A DNA stretch of 20,578 bases. Source: a virus. Under the pieces are notes generated by a model. That model was not told the origin of the DNA, searched no databases, and saw only the letters and a list, made by a program, of their open reading frames with translations. Positions 8,811 to 15,932 of the stretch are shown piece by piece. The DNA lies in the IMG/VR virus record IMGVR_UViG_3300030102_003028, positions 14,191 through 34,768 of that record. One strand, given 5' to 3'. The position numbers were made by a program, and so were the translations under genes. How positions within the stretch are numbered: the stretch's first letter is position 1; every line of letters begins with the position of its first letter.

Positions 8811-10243
8811 CGTTTTCCTTCAGTAACTAATTCTGCATCAAATCCTAAACAATCGTCAAAATCACCTGTAATATTTAATTTAACTTTATGATAACGACCA
8901 TTACTTCTCACAGGAGCATCTCCACTGCTTGTTAAAGTAATAGCACTTCCAAAGGTTTCTGTATCTCCTTGTCGAGAAATAGAAGCCATTTGAACAGTGG
9001 TTGTTCCACCACTCACAATAGGTCGAATATTTCTAACAATAGATCTTCTCCCTTCTATCTCTAGCTGATTAGAAACTAAATTAGCAGTACCTGGTGTTCC
9101 AGAAAAAGTACATAGTTTTTTATCAGTATTAAACGCAGATAAGAATAATCGAGAACCCGACCAAAAAGGTGAGTCTAAAGATAAATTTAAATCGTCTATA
9201 CTTGAACTAATAGCATCTAGTTCTTCTAAAGTATAACCAGGAGTTTGTGCTTGTCCTAAAATTTGAGTGTCGACTTCTCCTGTTGACCAGCGTTGAGTTA
9301 GATAGTTATACATAATAACTTTATCTAATTCTCCAGATGAACTTTGAGAAGGATAGGCCCAAACAATTAATTGATTACGAGGATCAACCGAACCTGATAT
9401 TCTATCTAAGTAAGTATTAGACAAATCATTAAAGAAAAACTTGTTTATTTTATTTGCACCAATCGGAACAGCACTTCTACCATTAAACATATAGAAACCA
9501 TCTTCTGCTAAAAAGTAATAAACATTTCCATATTGAACAACACTGCCTGATTTCATTACTCCGATATTCGAATCTACTTTCGTGAATTGAAAAATTAATG
9601 GAGTTCCCACGTAATCTCCACGATAAATAGCTCGTTCCATAAAGGCAACTAAGTATTCTCCGCCTTTAATCATTTGGAGTTGTCCATGATCACCAACTAA
9701 ATCTTGGAAATCAGATTGAGTTGTTTGAGATACAGTGAAGTCTGTAGGATCGTTAATAGCCGACCAACGAACACGTTGTGATTGATCTGCGTTAAATCCT
9801 GTTACTAAGAAATCTCTAACAGTGGTAACATACTTTGTTTGTAAAGATACGAGATCAGAAAAGACAGTATCTGTACCAATAATAAAAGACTGAATATTTT
9901 GTCCGATAGCCGAAGCAATAATACGATTACCAAATATGGTAAAAGACCATTGACCTAAACTAGATACTGTATATCCACCTAATTTAGAGACATCATCAAA
10001 AGAAGAACCATCTAATAAATATAACTTAGAACTATCTCCCGCTACAACTCGAATTGTACCATCGGTTGATCTTAATACCGCTAGTCCTTGTGCTCGATTT
10101 GTTAACGCATCAGAAACAATATTTAAACTAGGAAGAGGTTTATATCCATCTCCATAGGGAATTACATTGTTTGCTTCTAGACATCCAGGATTACGATAAT
10201 CAGGTAAGTCTTTTAACAATTCTCCAAATTTTACAAATGTCAT
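8807..10243 (-). CDS. Packaged DNA stabilization protein, P22 gp10-like
   Basis: A 478-residue protein with the layout of the phage stabilization (P22 gp10-like) family. The N-terminus DYRNPGCLEANNVIPYGDGY (15-34) is followed by repeated beta-propeller-like blades (GNRIIASAIGQNI, TTVRDFLVTGF, FMERAIYRGDYVGTPLIFQF, VVQYGNVYYFLAEDGFYMFNG, MYNYLTQRWS). In P22 the hexameric gp10 sits below the gp4 adaptor, closes the portal after packaging and forms the hub for spikes. The length is close to the P22 protein (about 470). Residues 338-361 hold an LDxxxxSIDDLxLSLDSxxW motif also found twice in the neighbouring repeat protein. AAAGGATAAATA before ATG supports the start. It lies 10 bases downstream of the repeat gene. 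Confidence 0.85.
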   Translation of the reverse strand: MTFVKFGELLKDLPDYRNPGCLEANNVIPYGDGYKPLPSLNIVSDALTNRAQGLAVLRSTDGTIRVVAGDSSKLYLLDGSSFDDVSKLGGYTVSSLGQWSFTIFGNRIIASAIGQNIQSFIIGTDTVFSDLVSLQTKYVTTVRDFLVTGFNADQSQRVRWSAINDPTDFTVSQTTQSDFQDLVGDHGQLQMIKGGEYLVAFMERAIYRGDYVGTPLIFQFTKVDSNIGVMKSGSVVQYGNVYYFLAEDGFYMFNGRSAVPIGANKINKFFFNDLSNTYLDRISGSVDPRNQLIVWAYPSQSSSGELDKVIMYNYLTQRWSTGEVDTQILGQAQTPGYTLEELDAISSSIDDLNLSLDSPFWSGSRLFLSAFNTDKKLCTFSGTPGTANLVSNQLEIEGRRSIVRNIRPIVSGGTTTVQMASISRQGDTETFGSAITLTSSGDAPVRSNGRYHKVKLNITGDFDDCLGFDAELVTEGKR

Positions 10244-10253
10244 TATTTATCCT

Positions 10254-11234
10254 TTATGCCGCTTCCCATGTTTCGCTATTATTATTTGTTACTTCTGACC
10301 ATGTTTCTGTATTGCTAGATGTTAAAGCAGTCCATGTTTCTGTATTACTAGATGATATCACAGACCAATTAAATCCAATCGGAGAAGCAATCGATGTTGT
10401 TGTTACTTGTGCTGTTGTTGTTAACACTGGTGAGAATATAGCACTCGGATCGGCAGTTGTCGATACAGTGGTTGTAACATTATCAGGTTGAGCTTGAACT
10501 TCAAAAGCACCATTAGCTGTACTTGTTGCTGTTGTGTTAATACTAGCATCGTTGAGTCTTGTCACTAGTAAATCAACATCAGCAATGGTTACAGAAGTTG
10601 ATACTGAATCGGGTGTTGCAGGGCGAACACGAGCACTATTAATGGTATCAATAGTTGATACTGTGCTAATAGAACTATCACCAAACTTTGTTACTTGAGC
10701 AACAAAACTATCTATAGTCGCAATAGTTGATACCGAAGAATCAGTAAGTCTAACTCTCGTAGCATCGACATTTGCTATTGTCGAAACAGTAATAACCGCA
10801 GAAGGACTGCCTGTTTCAATAACTGTAGGATCAACATCGGCAATGGTAGCACTCGCAGATATACTTGCATCATTAAATCGAGTAACAAGAACATCAACAG
10901 TTCCAATAGATACAGAAGTTGATACCGAAGCATCATTGGTAATTAAGAGTCCACCAGTGCTTGTAACTGTAGCATTAGTAGAAATACTACCCCCATTTTC
11001 TCTTAGGGTAGTTGTTGCATAATTAGCAGAGTCTAATGAAAAAGGTAAACTGTCTAAATCACCTAGTAAGACTAAGTTATCAATACTTGTACCGACATTA
11101 CCATAGTCAAAAAAACCACTGCCATCATAGGCAGTTTTTGTACTAGTCCATACAGTAGAGTCTAAACTTACAGGTAAGCTATCAAGCGTACCGAAGTTAT
11201 CTAATTGCTCTAATGTTAATGGGCCAGAGGGCAT
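10254..11234 (-). CDS. Ser/Thr-rich repeat virion protein
   Basis: A 326-residue protein without a recognised enzyme fold. Three repeat systems are visible. First, an LDSLP(V/F)SLDS motif occurs at about 18-27 and 60-69. Second, roughly eight to nine degenerate units of 20-23 residues fill about 80-265, each with a DxSxSTxxTI-like strand followed by a V/D-V-T-R turn. Third, three 10-11-residue units SSNTETWTALT / SSNTETWSEVT / NNNSETWEAA end the protein. Its composition and periodicity suggest an elongated beta structure such as a fibre shaft, or a decoration with Ig-like features. The ATG overlaps the stop of the preceding tail-fibre-like gene by one base, and the gp10-like gene follows. A virion role is inferred from context. 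Confidence 0.72.
   Translation of the reverse strand: MPSGPLTLEQLDNFGTLDSLPVSLDSTVWTSTKTAYDGSGFFDYGNVGTSIDNLVLLGDLDSLPFSLDSANYATTTLRENGGSISTNATVTSTGGLLITNDASVSTSVSIGTVDVLVTRFNDASISASATIADVDPTVIETGSPSAVITVSTIANVDATRVRLTDSSVSTIATIDSFVAQVTKFGDSSISTVSTIDTINSARVRPATPDSVSTSVTIADVDLLVTRLNDASINTTATSTANGAFEVQAQPDNVTTTVSTTADPSAIFSPVLTTTAQVTTTSIASPIGFNWSVISSSNTETWTALTSSNTETWSEVTNNNSETWEAA
10257..10354 (-). repeat. 33-bp tandem repeats encoding ETW units
   Basis: On the plus strand the word ccatgtttc recurs at 10266, 10299 and 10332, exactly 33 bases apart. The copies at 10299-10321 and 10332-10354 are 23-mers differing at one base. They encode the C-terminal (S/N)N(T/S)ETW units in frame, so the near-identity reflects recent tandem duplication. 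Confidence 0.85.
10485..10994 (-). repeat. Degenerate ~21-residue tandem protein repeats
   Basis: Within the repeat protein, residues about 81-250 align in steps of 20-23 residues: DASVSTSVSIGTVDVLVTRF, DASISASATIADVDPTVIE, DSSVSTIATIDSFVAQVTKF, DSSISTVSTIDTINSARVR, DSVSTSVTIADVDLLVTRL and DASINTTATS. The steps are about 63 bases at the DNA level, with much synonymous and conservative divergence. This points to old duplication rather than recent slippage. Confidence 0.7.
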
Positions 11235-11629
11235 TAGGCAGCTGTGATTGTTAGATCACCAGATGATACTTTAAATACGTCTCCCGCTTCAATAGTTTTA
11301 GATGAAGTAAATGCTCCGTAAAATAGCAAGTTACCAGCTGAAGAAGCATCAAAGATACCAAAGTGTGATACTGTACCAAAGCCACTTCCTGTTGCTTGAT
11401 CAAAAGTAACATCGGCATTACTAGAAATAGATCCGCTAGAAGCAGAACCAAAAGTTAATGCTTTTCTTGTATAGGCAGTTCCAGAAGTAGAAACTTCTGT
11501 ACCACTTGCATCGTCTGCGGGATTACTTGTAAACAGGGCTAAGTACACAGCTGCTGGAGCAGATGTACTAGCAGTTCCTGTAAAGTGATCGAGAAATTTA
11601 TTCTCTAAATAGTCTGACATTGCTGACAT
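11234..11629 (-). CDS. Phage tail fibre-like/decoration protein
   Basis: A 131-residue protein matching a small family common in phage structural clusters. It has the start MSDYLENKFLDHFTG, then AAVYLALFTSNPADDASGTE, then AYTRKALTF, then ATGSGFGTVSHFGIFDASSA, then a GDVFKVSSGDLTI end. These proteins are usually annotated as tail-fibre-like or minor tail proteins; the exact location in the virion is not known. The pattern covers the whole length, so the gene appears complete. AAAGGAG seven bases before the ATG supports starting at 11629 rather than at the internal ATG at 11620. The gene follows the adaptor gene and overlaps the repeat protein gene by one base, suggesting co-translation and possibly assembly together. 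Confidence 0.78.
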   Translation of the reverse strand: MSAMSDYLENKFLDHFTGTASTSAPAAVYLALFTSNPADDASGTEVSTSGTAYTRKALTFGSASSGSISSNADVTFDQATGSGFGTVSHFGIFDASSAGNLLFYGAFTSSKTIEAGDVFKVSSGDLTITAA

Positions 11630-11642
11630 TTTTTATTCTCCT

Positions 11643-12272
11643 TTATGGGTTAGCTGCGTCTGACTTCATGGCAAATGCTGTTCTTCCAGAATATCTGCCT
11701 TGTTCGTCATCACGATTAATTAATTGAATTGCCTCATTGTATAAGGTCATCCAAACTTGTATTCTCTCATCATTCAAAATATAAGGTTGTGCCTCTAAAA
11801 GAGAACCATACAAATAAACTTGAGGATAATTAGAAAGTATATAGTTAGTTGTGGTACTGTCGGAAAGAGTAGGAATCTCACTAAAGTAAGTTAATTTTAA
11901 CGTATAAACAGAATCAGGAATAGGGTTTAATTTAATCTCATTACCAATAATACTATATTGTTGAGGAGTACCACTAGTATCTCGTAAATTGTCTAATTCA
12001 ATTTCTGTAGGATTGACATAGTCTAAAACAACATTAGGGTTACTATCAACAAAGAATTGAACCATCTCTAAAAAGTCACTAGGTAAATCAACAAATTCAT
12101 CGTTAGCAACAGTAGTTGTGGAAACTCTTTTTTGCATTACCCGTAATCTCAAGACTCTATTCATTTTAGCTTCTGCTAAAGTGATAAAATCAGGTATAAC
12201 AGAACTTAAATCTGATCTATTCAGATAATTCGCAATACTTGTTTTCAATTCTGTGTATGATGTTAATGCCAT
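11643..12272 (-). CDS. Head-tail adaptor protein (gp4/SU10 adaptor-like)
   Basis: A 209-residue protein with the hallmarks of podovirus adaptor proteins: a helical N-terminus YTELKTSIANYLNRSDLSS followed by IPDFITLAEAKMNRVLRLR (about 25-43), then VANDEFVDLPSDFLEM, YSIIGNEIKLNPIP, and a helical C-terminal part with YLYGSLLEAQPYI. In SU10 and P22-like virions, twelve copies bind under the portal and link it to the tail nozzle. The location between the head genes and the gp10-like gene agrees. The ATG overlaps the preceding stop by one base. I am confident of the family type, less so of the exact number of copies or partners. Confidence 0.82.
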   Translation of the reverse strand: MALTSYTELKTSIANYLNRSDLSSVIPDFITLAEAKMNRVLRLRVMQKRVSTTTVANDEFVDLPSDFLEMVQFFVDSNPNVVLDYVNPTEIELDNLRDTSGTPQQYSIIGNEIKLNPIPDSVYTLKLTYFSEIPTLSDSTTTNYILSNYPQVYLYGSLLEAQPYILNDERIQVWMTLYNEAIQLINRDDEQGRYSGRTAFAMKSDAANP

Positions 12273-12595
12273 TAGATTTTCTTATCTGTTACCTTTAAAT
12301 ATTTATTGTCTGAATCATTTAAGAATCTAGCAAAAGCTACTCTATCTTGAACTTTACCAGTCTTAGAAATAATCCCTTGTTTTTGCATATTATAAAAAAC
12401 TGTTAAAGGAATACTAGCAACATATTTAAAATCTCTATGTTTATTAAGATCGTGTTTTTGTAGTTCCTTATTGCGTTCTATAATGGGTTTTGCATCAATC
12501 TTATCTTCGATGTAATATTTATCAGCAGCTTCATCAATATAGAAGTTACTTTCAATTACATCTCCAGGATTGGATAGTTTTAATTTTTTAGCCAT
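12272..12595 (-). CDS. Conserved hypothetical head-region protein
   Basis: A 107-residue basic protein of unknown function. The C-terminal half (FKYVASIPLTVFYNMQKQGI ... RVAFARFLNDSDNKYLKVTD) resembles a short family found next to capsid genes in marine and other podoviruses, usually ending in a W/FLND-x-(D/E)N-(R/K) motif. No enzyme motif, signal peptide or membrane segment is visible. It overlaps the upstream small gene by eight bases and the adaptor gene by one, so it is embedded in the head operon. A head completion or decoration role is possible but only inferred from location. Confidence 0.65.
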   Translation of the reverse strand: MAKKLKLSNPGDVIESNFYIDEAADKYYIEDKIDAKPIIERNKELQKHDLNKHRDFKYVASIPLTVFYNMQKQGIISKTGKVQDRVAFARFLNDSDNKYLKVTDKKI

Positions 12596-12782
12596 TGATT
12601 GCTTTGTTGATCATATCTTGGATAGGATCTTTTTGGTTGCCTTTTGTAATCATCATTTTGTTAGCACCAGGTGTATTTCTTTTACTAACTTTGGCTTTAC
12701 CACCTTTATAAGGGCCGTCTTGCATCACAGCAGATTTCTTAGAACCTTTTGTGTAAGATGCACCTTTATCAAATACTTTCAT
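12588..12782 (-). CDS. Small basic protein after the capsid gene
   Basis: A 64-residue protein rich in lysine and glycine (YTKGSKKSAVMQDGPYKGGK, KVSKRNTPGANKMM) with a short helical C-terminus. An AAAGGAG site about seven bases before the ATG is strong, and it comes straight after the GC-rich stem-loop that follows the coat gene. The gene fits tightly between the coat and the 107-residue gene, which argues for a real gene despite its size. I do not recognise the family. Its basic character would suit a minor capsid or nucleic-acid-contacting protein; this is a guess. Confidence 0.6.
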   Translation of the reverse strand: MKVFDKGASYTKGSKKSAVMQDGPYKGGKAKVSKRNTPGANKMMITKGNQKDPIQDMINKAING

Positions 12783-12804
12783 TTATTGCTCCTTTGTTTT
12801 TAGT

Positions 12805-12830
12805 AGGGTGGGGGAATATCCCCCTACCCT
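12805..12830 (-). terminator. GC-rich stem-loop after the coat gene (partial terminator or mRNA end)
   Basis: The plus strand reads agggtggggg, aatat, ccccctaccct: a 10-bp stem with one bulged base (12825) and a 5-base loop. It lies between the coat stop and the next gene's ribosome binding site. In the leftward transcript no U-run follows the stem (ACUAAAAAC instead), so it is not a classic intrinsic terminator. It may pause transcription or protect the 3' end of coat mRNA, comparable in position to the terminator after gene 10 in T7. Confidence 0.5.
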
Positions 12831-12848
12831 TTGATTATACTATATTAC

Positions 12849-13808
12849 TTATGAAGTTGTACAGTCTGCAACTAAACCAGAAGAGTCAGCGTTTCTAGCA
12901 ACAAGAGTGTACTCAGCTAAGAGTAGTCTCTTATCGTTATCACCAGAAGATGCTAGATCTTTGGTCTGGAAAGGGCGAAGAAAAGCACATTCGAACATGT
13001 CGGATTGCAATACAAACGCATCTCTTTCTCTTTGGAATCTGTTAGGTACTACCGCTAACTCACCAAAGTCTGATACGTAGATATCAGCAGTTGCAACAAT
13101 AGTTCTATCTTCTACGTTCTTGTACTTAGTAGCAGAACCTGTGAAGCCTGAGAACTTTTGCTTGTTGAATGGGCCAACCATGATCATATCTGGATCGCCA
13201 CCATCTTGGTAACACTCTAGGATAACTGCTTTTAAGTTATCTTCTGAGAAAGCAACCAATAAGTCAGAGTCAGTTGCAGTATCTGAACCATCACCAGTTG
13301 GATCAGCACCCGCTGTTGATGTTCCAGCAGAACGTACTGCGTTTGTTAACCATGCAGGTAGACCAGCAAGTGCTCTTGCAGCAGAAGCACTACCAGCAGA
13401 AGCTGCTTGGTTGTTTGTTAGGATTGACTCCATGTCTCTCTTTAGCTCTTTACCCATTTTAGCGAGTTGATAAGCTAATTCGTCATTTCGACCAGCTGAG
13501 TTAACAGCACTGTTTGTACCAGATACTACGACAGTCTTTCTTGAGATCTGACAGTAGTTTTGTACTCTGGTTGTTGCGGCTCTTGAATCAAAAGTACCGA
13601 CATCATCACCTTCGATTTGTGCGTTAGATGTTGATGCAGCAGCTAGTGAATCTTTCTGCCATTCGTGTTTTACTTGATCCGCTGTTCCTTTAGCAATGTT
13701 AGTCATAAAAGGAGTTTCTGTTGGAGAAATCGAATAAATTACATCCTCTAGATCTTCTCTTATGCCAACTCTGTTATGGGCGGACACTGTATTTGTTGGT
13801 ACAGCCAT
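12849..13808 (-). CDS. Major capsid protein (SU10/DUF5309-like HK97 fold)
   Basis: A 319-residue protein resembling the DUF5309/SU10-type coat family. The N-terminal arm includes GIREDLEDVIYSISPTETPF (15-34), the signature of this group. It is followed by HEWQKDSLAAAS (48-59), a helix with AYQLAKMGKELKRDMES (112-128, spine helix), a variable region rich in Ser/Gly/Thr (135-180), MIMVGPFNKQKFSGF (208-222), and the C-terminal strands DIYVSDFGELAVVPNRF and DKRLLLAEYTLVARN. In this fold several hundred copies form the icosahedral shell around a scaffold. The gene follows the scaffold gene, has an AAAGGA site, and is followed by a stem-loop that may help raise its expression. No protease domain is visible. 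Confidence 0.88.
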   Translation of the reverse strand: MAVPTNTVSAHNRVGIREDLEDVIYSISPTETPFMTNIAKGTADQVKHEWQKDSLAAASTSNAQIEGDDVGTFDSRAATTRVQNYCQISRKTVVVSGTNSAVNSAGRNDELAYQLAKMGKELKRDMESILTNNQAASAGSASAARALAGLPAWLTNAVRSAGTSTAGADPTGDGSDTATDSDLLVAFSEDNLKAVILECYQDGGDPDMIMVGPFNKQKFSGFTGSATKYKNVEDRTIVATADIYVSDFGELAVVPNRFQRERDAFVLQSDMFECAFLRPFQTKDLASSGDNDKRLLLAEYTLVARNADSSGLVADCTTS

Positions 13809-13830
13809 TTTATTTTCCTTTCGTTAGTTG

Positions 13831-14835
13831 TTATAAGAATTGCTTTAAAACATTAGCAGCATCTCTCATCGATCCTGTTTGTTTTAAGCGAGATTTTAAC
13901 GACTTGGCTTGTTGACTGTCTTTGTTGATTGTTTTTGTTGTTCCACTGCGAACCATTTTAGGCACAGGTTTGGACTGTTTAGCAGAGACTTTTGAGTTCA
14001 TCATCTTATCATAAAGCATCGCTTTCTTGGCAATCACGAATGATCGATGATCTACCATCATGTTCAACTCTTGATCTGAGTAGCCTTCTTTTTTAAGATA
14101 ACTCGTCATATCTTTGCGTAAGCCTTCACCTTTCACAGGATCAACATACTCGGGCTCTTTTTCAGCAAGGAGTTTTTTTTGTTGTTCCAAGTATTGATTG
14201 AATACTTTGGTCTGCTCTTGCTGTTGCTCTTCTAAAGCACGTTGACGTTCTGCCTTAATGGTTTCTAACGCTTTGGATTTATTCTCAACTTCAATCTTTT
14301 TGCGATGATATTCATCGGGATCAGTTTCATATAACTTTGCCCAATCAATATTCGCATCAGGTTGCATTGAGTTTTCAATCTCACCTAGACGTGTCGCATA
14401 GTCTTGTCGTAGTTTTGCCACCGCATCGGACTCGGACTTCGCTTTATTGACTTCCTCTTCTAAGAGTCGTCTTTCATCAGCTAGTTCCATCGTCTTTCTT
14501 CGATAGTCTGAATCTCGTTGATAACCAGACATTAGTTCATCGAGGGTAACTTCAACAGGTTTGCCATTTACTTTAATTTGATATTTGGCTTCCTCTTCTT
14601 GTGCCTCTTCACTAACCTCATCAGTTAGATCTTCGGATTGACTTTGTTCTTCAACTTCCGCAGTTTCTACTTCACTCTCGGTAACCTCTTGAGGTTCGTC
14701 TTGTGTTGTTTCGACTGGTTCTGTTGTCTGCTCTTGGCTCTCGTCTGTGGCGTTCAACAAGTTAGCAAATGCAGATTGTGCTTGGTCTACAGTATTGTAG
14801 ACAGGTGTAGATTCCCCATTGGGATTGTCTGACAT
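13831..14835 (-). CDS. Capsid scaffolding protein
   Basis: A 334-residue protein with a very acidic first quarter (Glu/Thr/Gln-rich, about 30-83). It is followed by the motif YQIKVNGKPVEVTLDELMSG (85-104) and YQRDSDYRRKTMELADERR (105-123), then a long charged coiled coil (about 115-225) and a basic C-terminal tail (about 280-334). This layout is typical of podovirus scaffolds. By analogy with P22, the basic C-terminal helices would bind coat protein, and the acidic part leaves as DNA enters. It sits immediately upstream of the coat gene, as expected. The TAAAAGAAAGG site supports the ATG at 14835. No protease motif is visible. Confidence 0.85.
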   Translation of the reverse strand: MSDNPNGESTPVYNTVDQAQSAFANLLNATDESQEQTTEPVETTQDEPQEVTESEVETAEVEEQSQSEDLTDEVSEEAQEEEAKYQIKVNGKPVEVTLDELMSGYQRDSDYRRKTMELADERRLLEEEVNKAKSESDAVAKLRQDYATRLGEIENSMQPDANIDWAKLYETDPDEYHRKKIEVENKSKALETIKAERQRALEEQQQEQTKVFNQYLEQQKKLLAEKEPEYVDPVKGEGLRKDMTSYLKKEGYSDQELNMMVDHRSFVIAKKAMLYDKMMNSKVSAKQSKPVPKMVRSGTTKTINKDSQQAKSLKSRLKQTGSMRDAANVLKQFL

Positions 14836-14861
14836 GGTATATTACCTTTCTTTTATGATTA

Positions 14862-15104
14862 TTATTTGAGTTGTTCTGAAGCTAGTTTTCCAGTTTCCAT
14901 TTCTGAAATTAACATGGCCTCAAACTCATCAATAGCCTTGACGAGGAAGAATATTTTTTCACGACCTTCAACGTCTCTCAGGGGTGAGTTCTTCCATTCA
15001 GTGTCAAGTTTATTCCTGATTGCTTTCAAGGAATCTTGTAATAGAGGATTTTCTAAAATGTCTTTAGCTTGTTGTCCTCTAGAAATTTGTTTATTTAGAT
15101 CCAA
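14862..15104 (-). CDS. Small helical protein between portal and scaffold, TTG start
   Basis: An 80-residue, probably all-helical protein (LNKQISRGQQAKDILENPLL, then EGREKIFFLVKAIDEFEAML, then METGKLASEQLK). The family is a recurrent hypothetical protein in podovirus head operons; its function is unknown to me. The start codon is TTG, directly after the TAA of the preceding gene. The next in-frame Met is residue 63, so TTG must be the start, and AGAGGTGG seven bases upstream supports it. The C-terminal K-L-A-x-x-Q-L ending is typical for the family. It could assist portal or scaffold assembly, judged only by position. Confidence 0.72.
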   Translation of the reverse strand: MDLNKQISRGQQAKDILENPLLQDSLKAIRNKLDTEWKNSPLRDVEGREKIFFLVKAIDEFEAMLISEMETGKLASEQLK

Positions 15105-15932
15105 TTAGATACCACCTCTAATTCGACCACCAGCAATAGATTTACCAGCCTTCTTAGGTTCAAAACCAGTTCCTTTTATAGGTTTTCTATCTTTACCAAC
15201 TGTAAATGAACCAGCACCTTGTGCTCTAGCTCTTTCAGCTTGTGTCTGTGCGTCTATTAAATCTCTAGTCATCTCTGCTCTTAATTGTTGTCCTTCTCTT
15301 TTAGCAGCAGCTTGAGCGGCTTGTTCAGCAGCAACAGCATCTAAGATAGATTGTCTAGGAGTAACTGTTTGAGTTAAAGGTTGACCAAGACCAGCTAAAG
15401 GATCAAAACCTCCTCCTGTAAACCTAGGAGTTACTGTTTCTGTATAACTAGGGCCTAAACCAAAAGCATTTAACAATCCTACAACTGGAGAAAACTGCAT
15501 ACCTTTTCTAAAGAGGTCTCCTATAGTACTTCCTATAGTAGGTTGATATTCTTCTTGTGCAGCAAATCTTCTTAGTTCAGTGTTAATAGGATCATTAGCC
15601 ATTGGTGTATATATATCACCTAAGTATGGGCTTTCAAACTCTGTTCTTTGTCCACCATCTCCACCTTGTTGAAACATTGTATCGGGTTGGCACACACCAT
15701 CAATTAATTGATAACCTGGAGGACAAGGATCAAATGTTTCTTCAACAGGAGTTTCAGTAGGGGTTGTGTCTAGTTGTGGTCGAGGAAATCTTGCACCTTC
15801 GGGTAACTCACCCGCTTCGATTTGTTCTCTACGAATATCATAAATAGGGTTGTATTGGGGTGCGGTAGATGCTAATTCACCCGCTCTATAAGCATCAATG
15901 ATTGCTTGGTATCTAGGATCACTTCCGATCAT
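15105..15932 (-). CDS. Unknown protein with CPPGY motif, between portal and scaffold
   Basis: A 275-residue protein of unknown function. The N-terminal part (MIGSDPRYQAIIDAYRAGEL) looks helical. Residues 68-83 hold DPCPPGYQLIDGVCQP, a C-x10-C motif that recurs in proteins of marine phages. The middle is low-complexity and proline/glycine-rich. The region about 205-240 is an Ala/Gln/Arg helix (AAEQAAQAAAKREGQQLRAE), and the end is basic and glycine-rich (KKAGKSIAGGRIRGG). ATGA couples it to the portal gene. A virion or assembly protein is plausible from the location. The two cysteines could form a disulfide or bind metal, which is speculative. Confidence 0.65.
   Translation of the reverse strand: MIGSDPRYQAIIDAYRAGELASTAPQYNPIYDIRREQIEAGELPEGARFPRPQLDTTPTETPVEETFDPCPPGYQLIDGVCQPDTMFQQGGDGGQRTEFESPYLGDIYTPMANDPINTELRRFAAQEEYQPTIGSTIGDLFRKGMQFSPVVGLLNAFGLGPSYTETVTPRFTGGGFDPLAGLGQPLTQTVTPRQSILDAVAAEQAAQAAAKREGQQLRAEMTRDLIDAQTQAERARAQGAGSFTVGKDRKPIKGTGFEPKKAGKSIAGGRIRGGI
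15112..15119 (-). promoter_or_regulatory. Shine-Dalgarno that fixes the TTG start
   Basis: The leftward strand reads AGAGGTGG, a near-complete anti-SD match, seven bases before TTG at 15104. It lies inside the last codons of the upstream gene and accounts for initiation at a non-ATG codon. Confidence 0.7.

Noticed and set aside
10171-10491. 106-codon plus-strand frame with repeated HVSVLLD words
   Set aside because: The repeats are the antisense reading of the ETW and LDS repeats of the minus-strand genes. There is no ribosome binding site and it spans the junction of two well-supported genes.
12570-12803. 77-codon plus-strand frame over the small basic protein
   Set aside because: It is antisense to two genes with good start signals and also covers the stem-loop.
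14866-15108. 80-codon open frame on the plus strand almost exactly opposite the small TTG-started gene
   Set aside because: It has a non-ATG start and no ribosome binding site and runs against the operon. The minus-strand protein has a strong Shine-Dalgarno and a family-like sequence.
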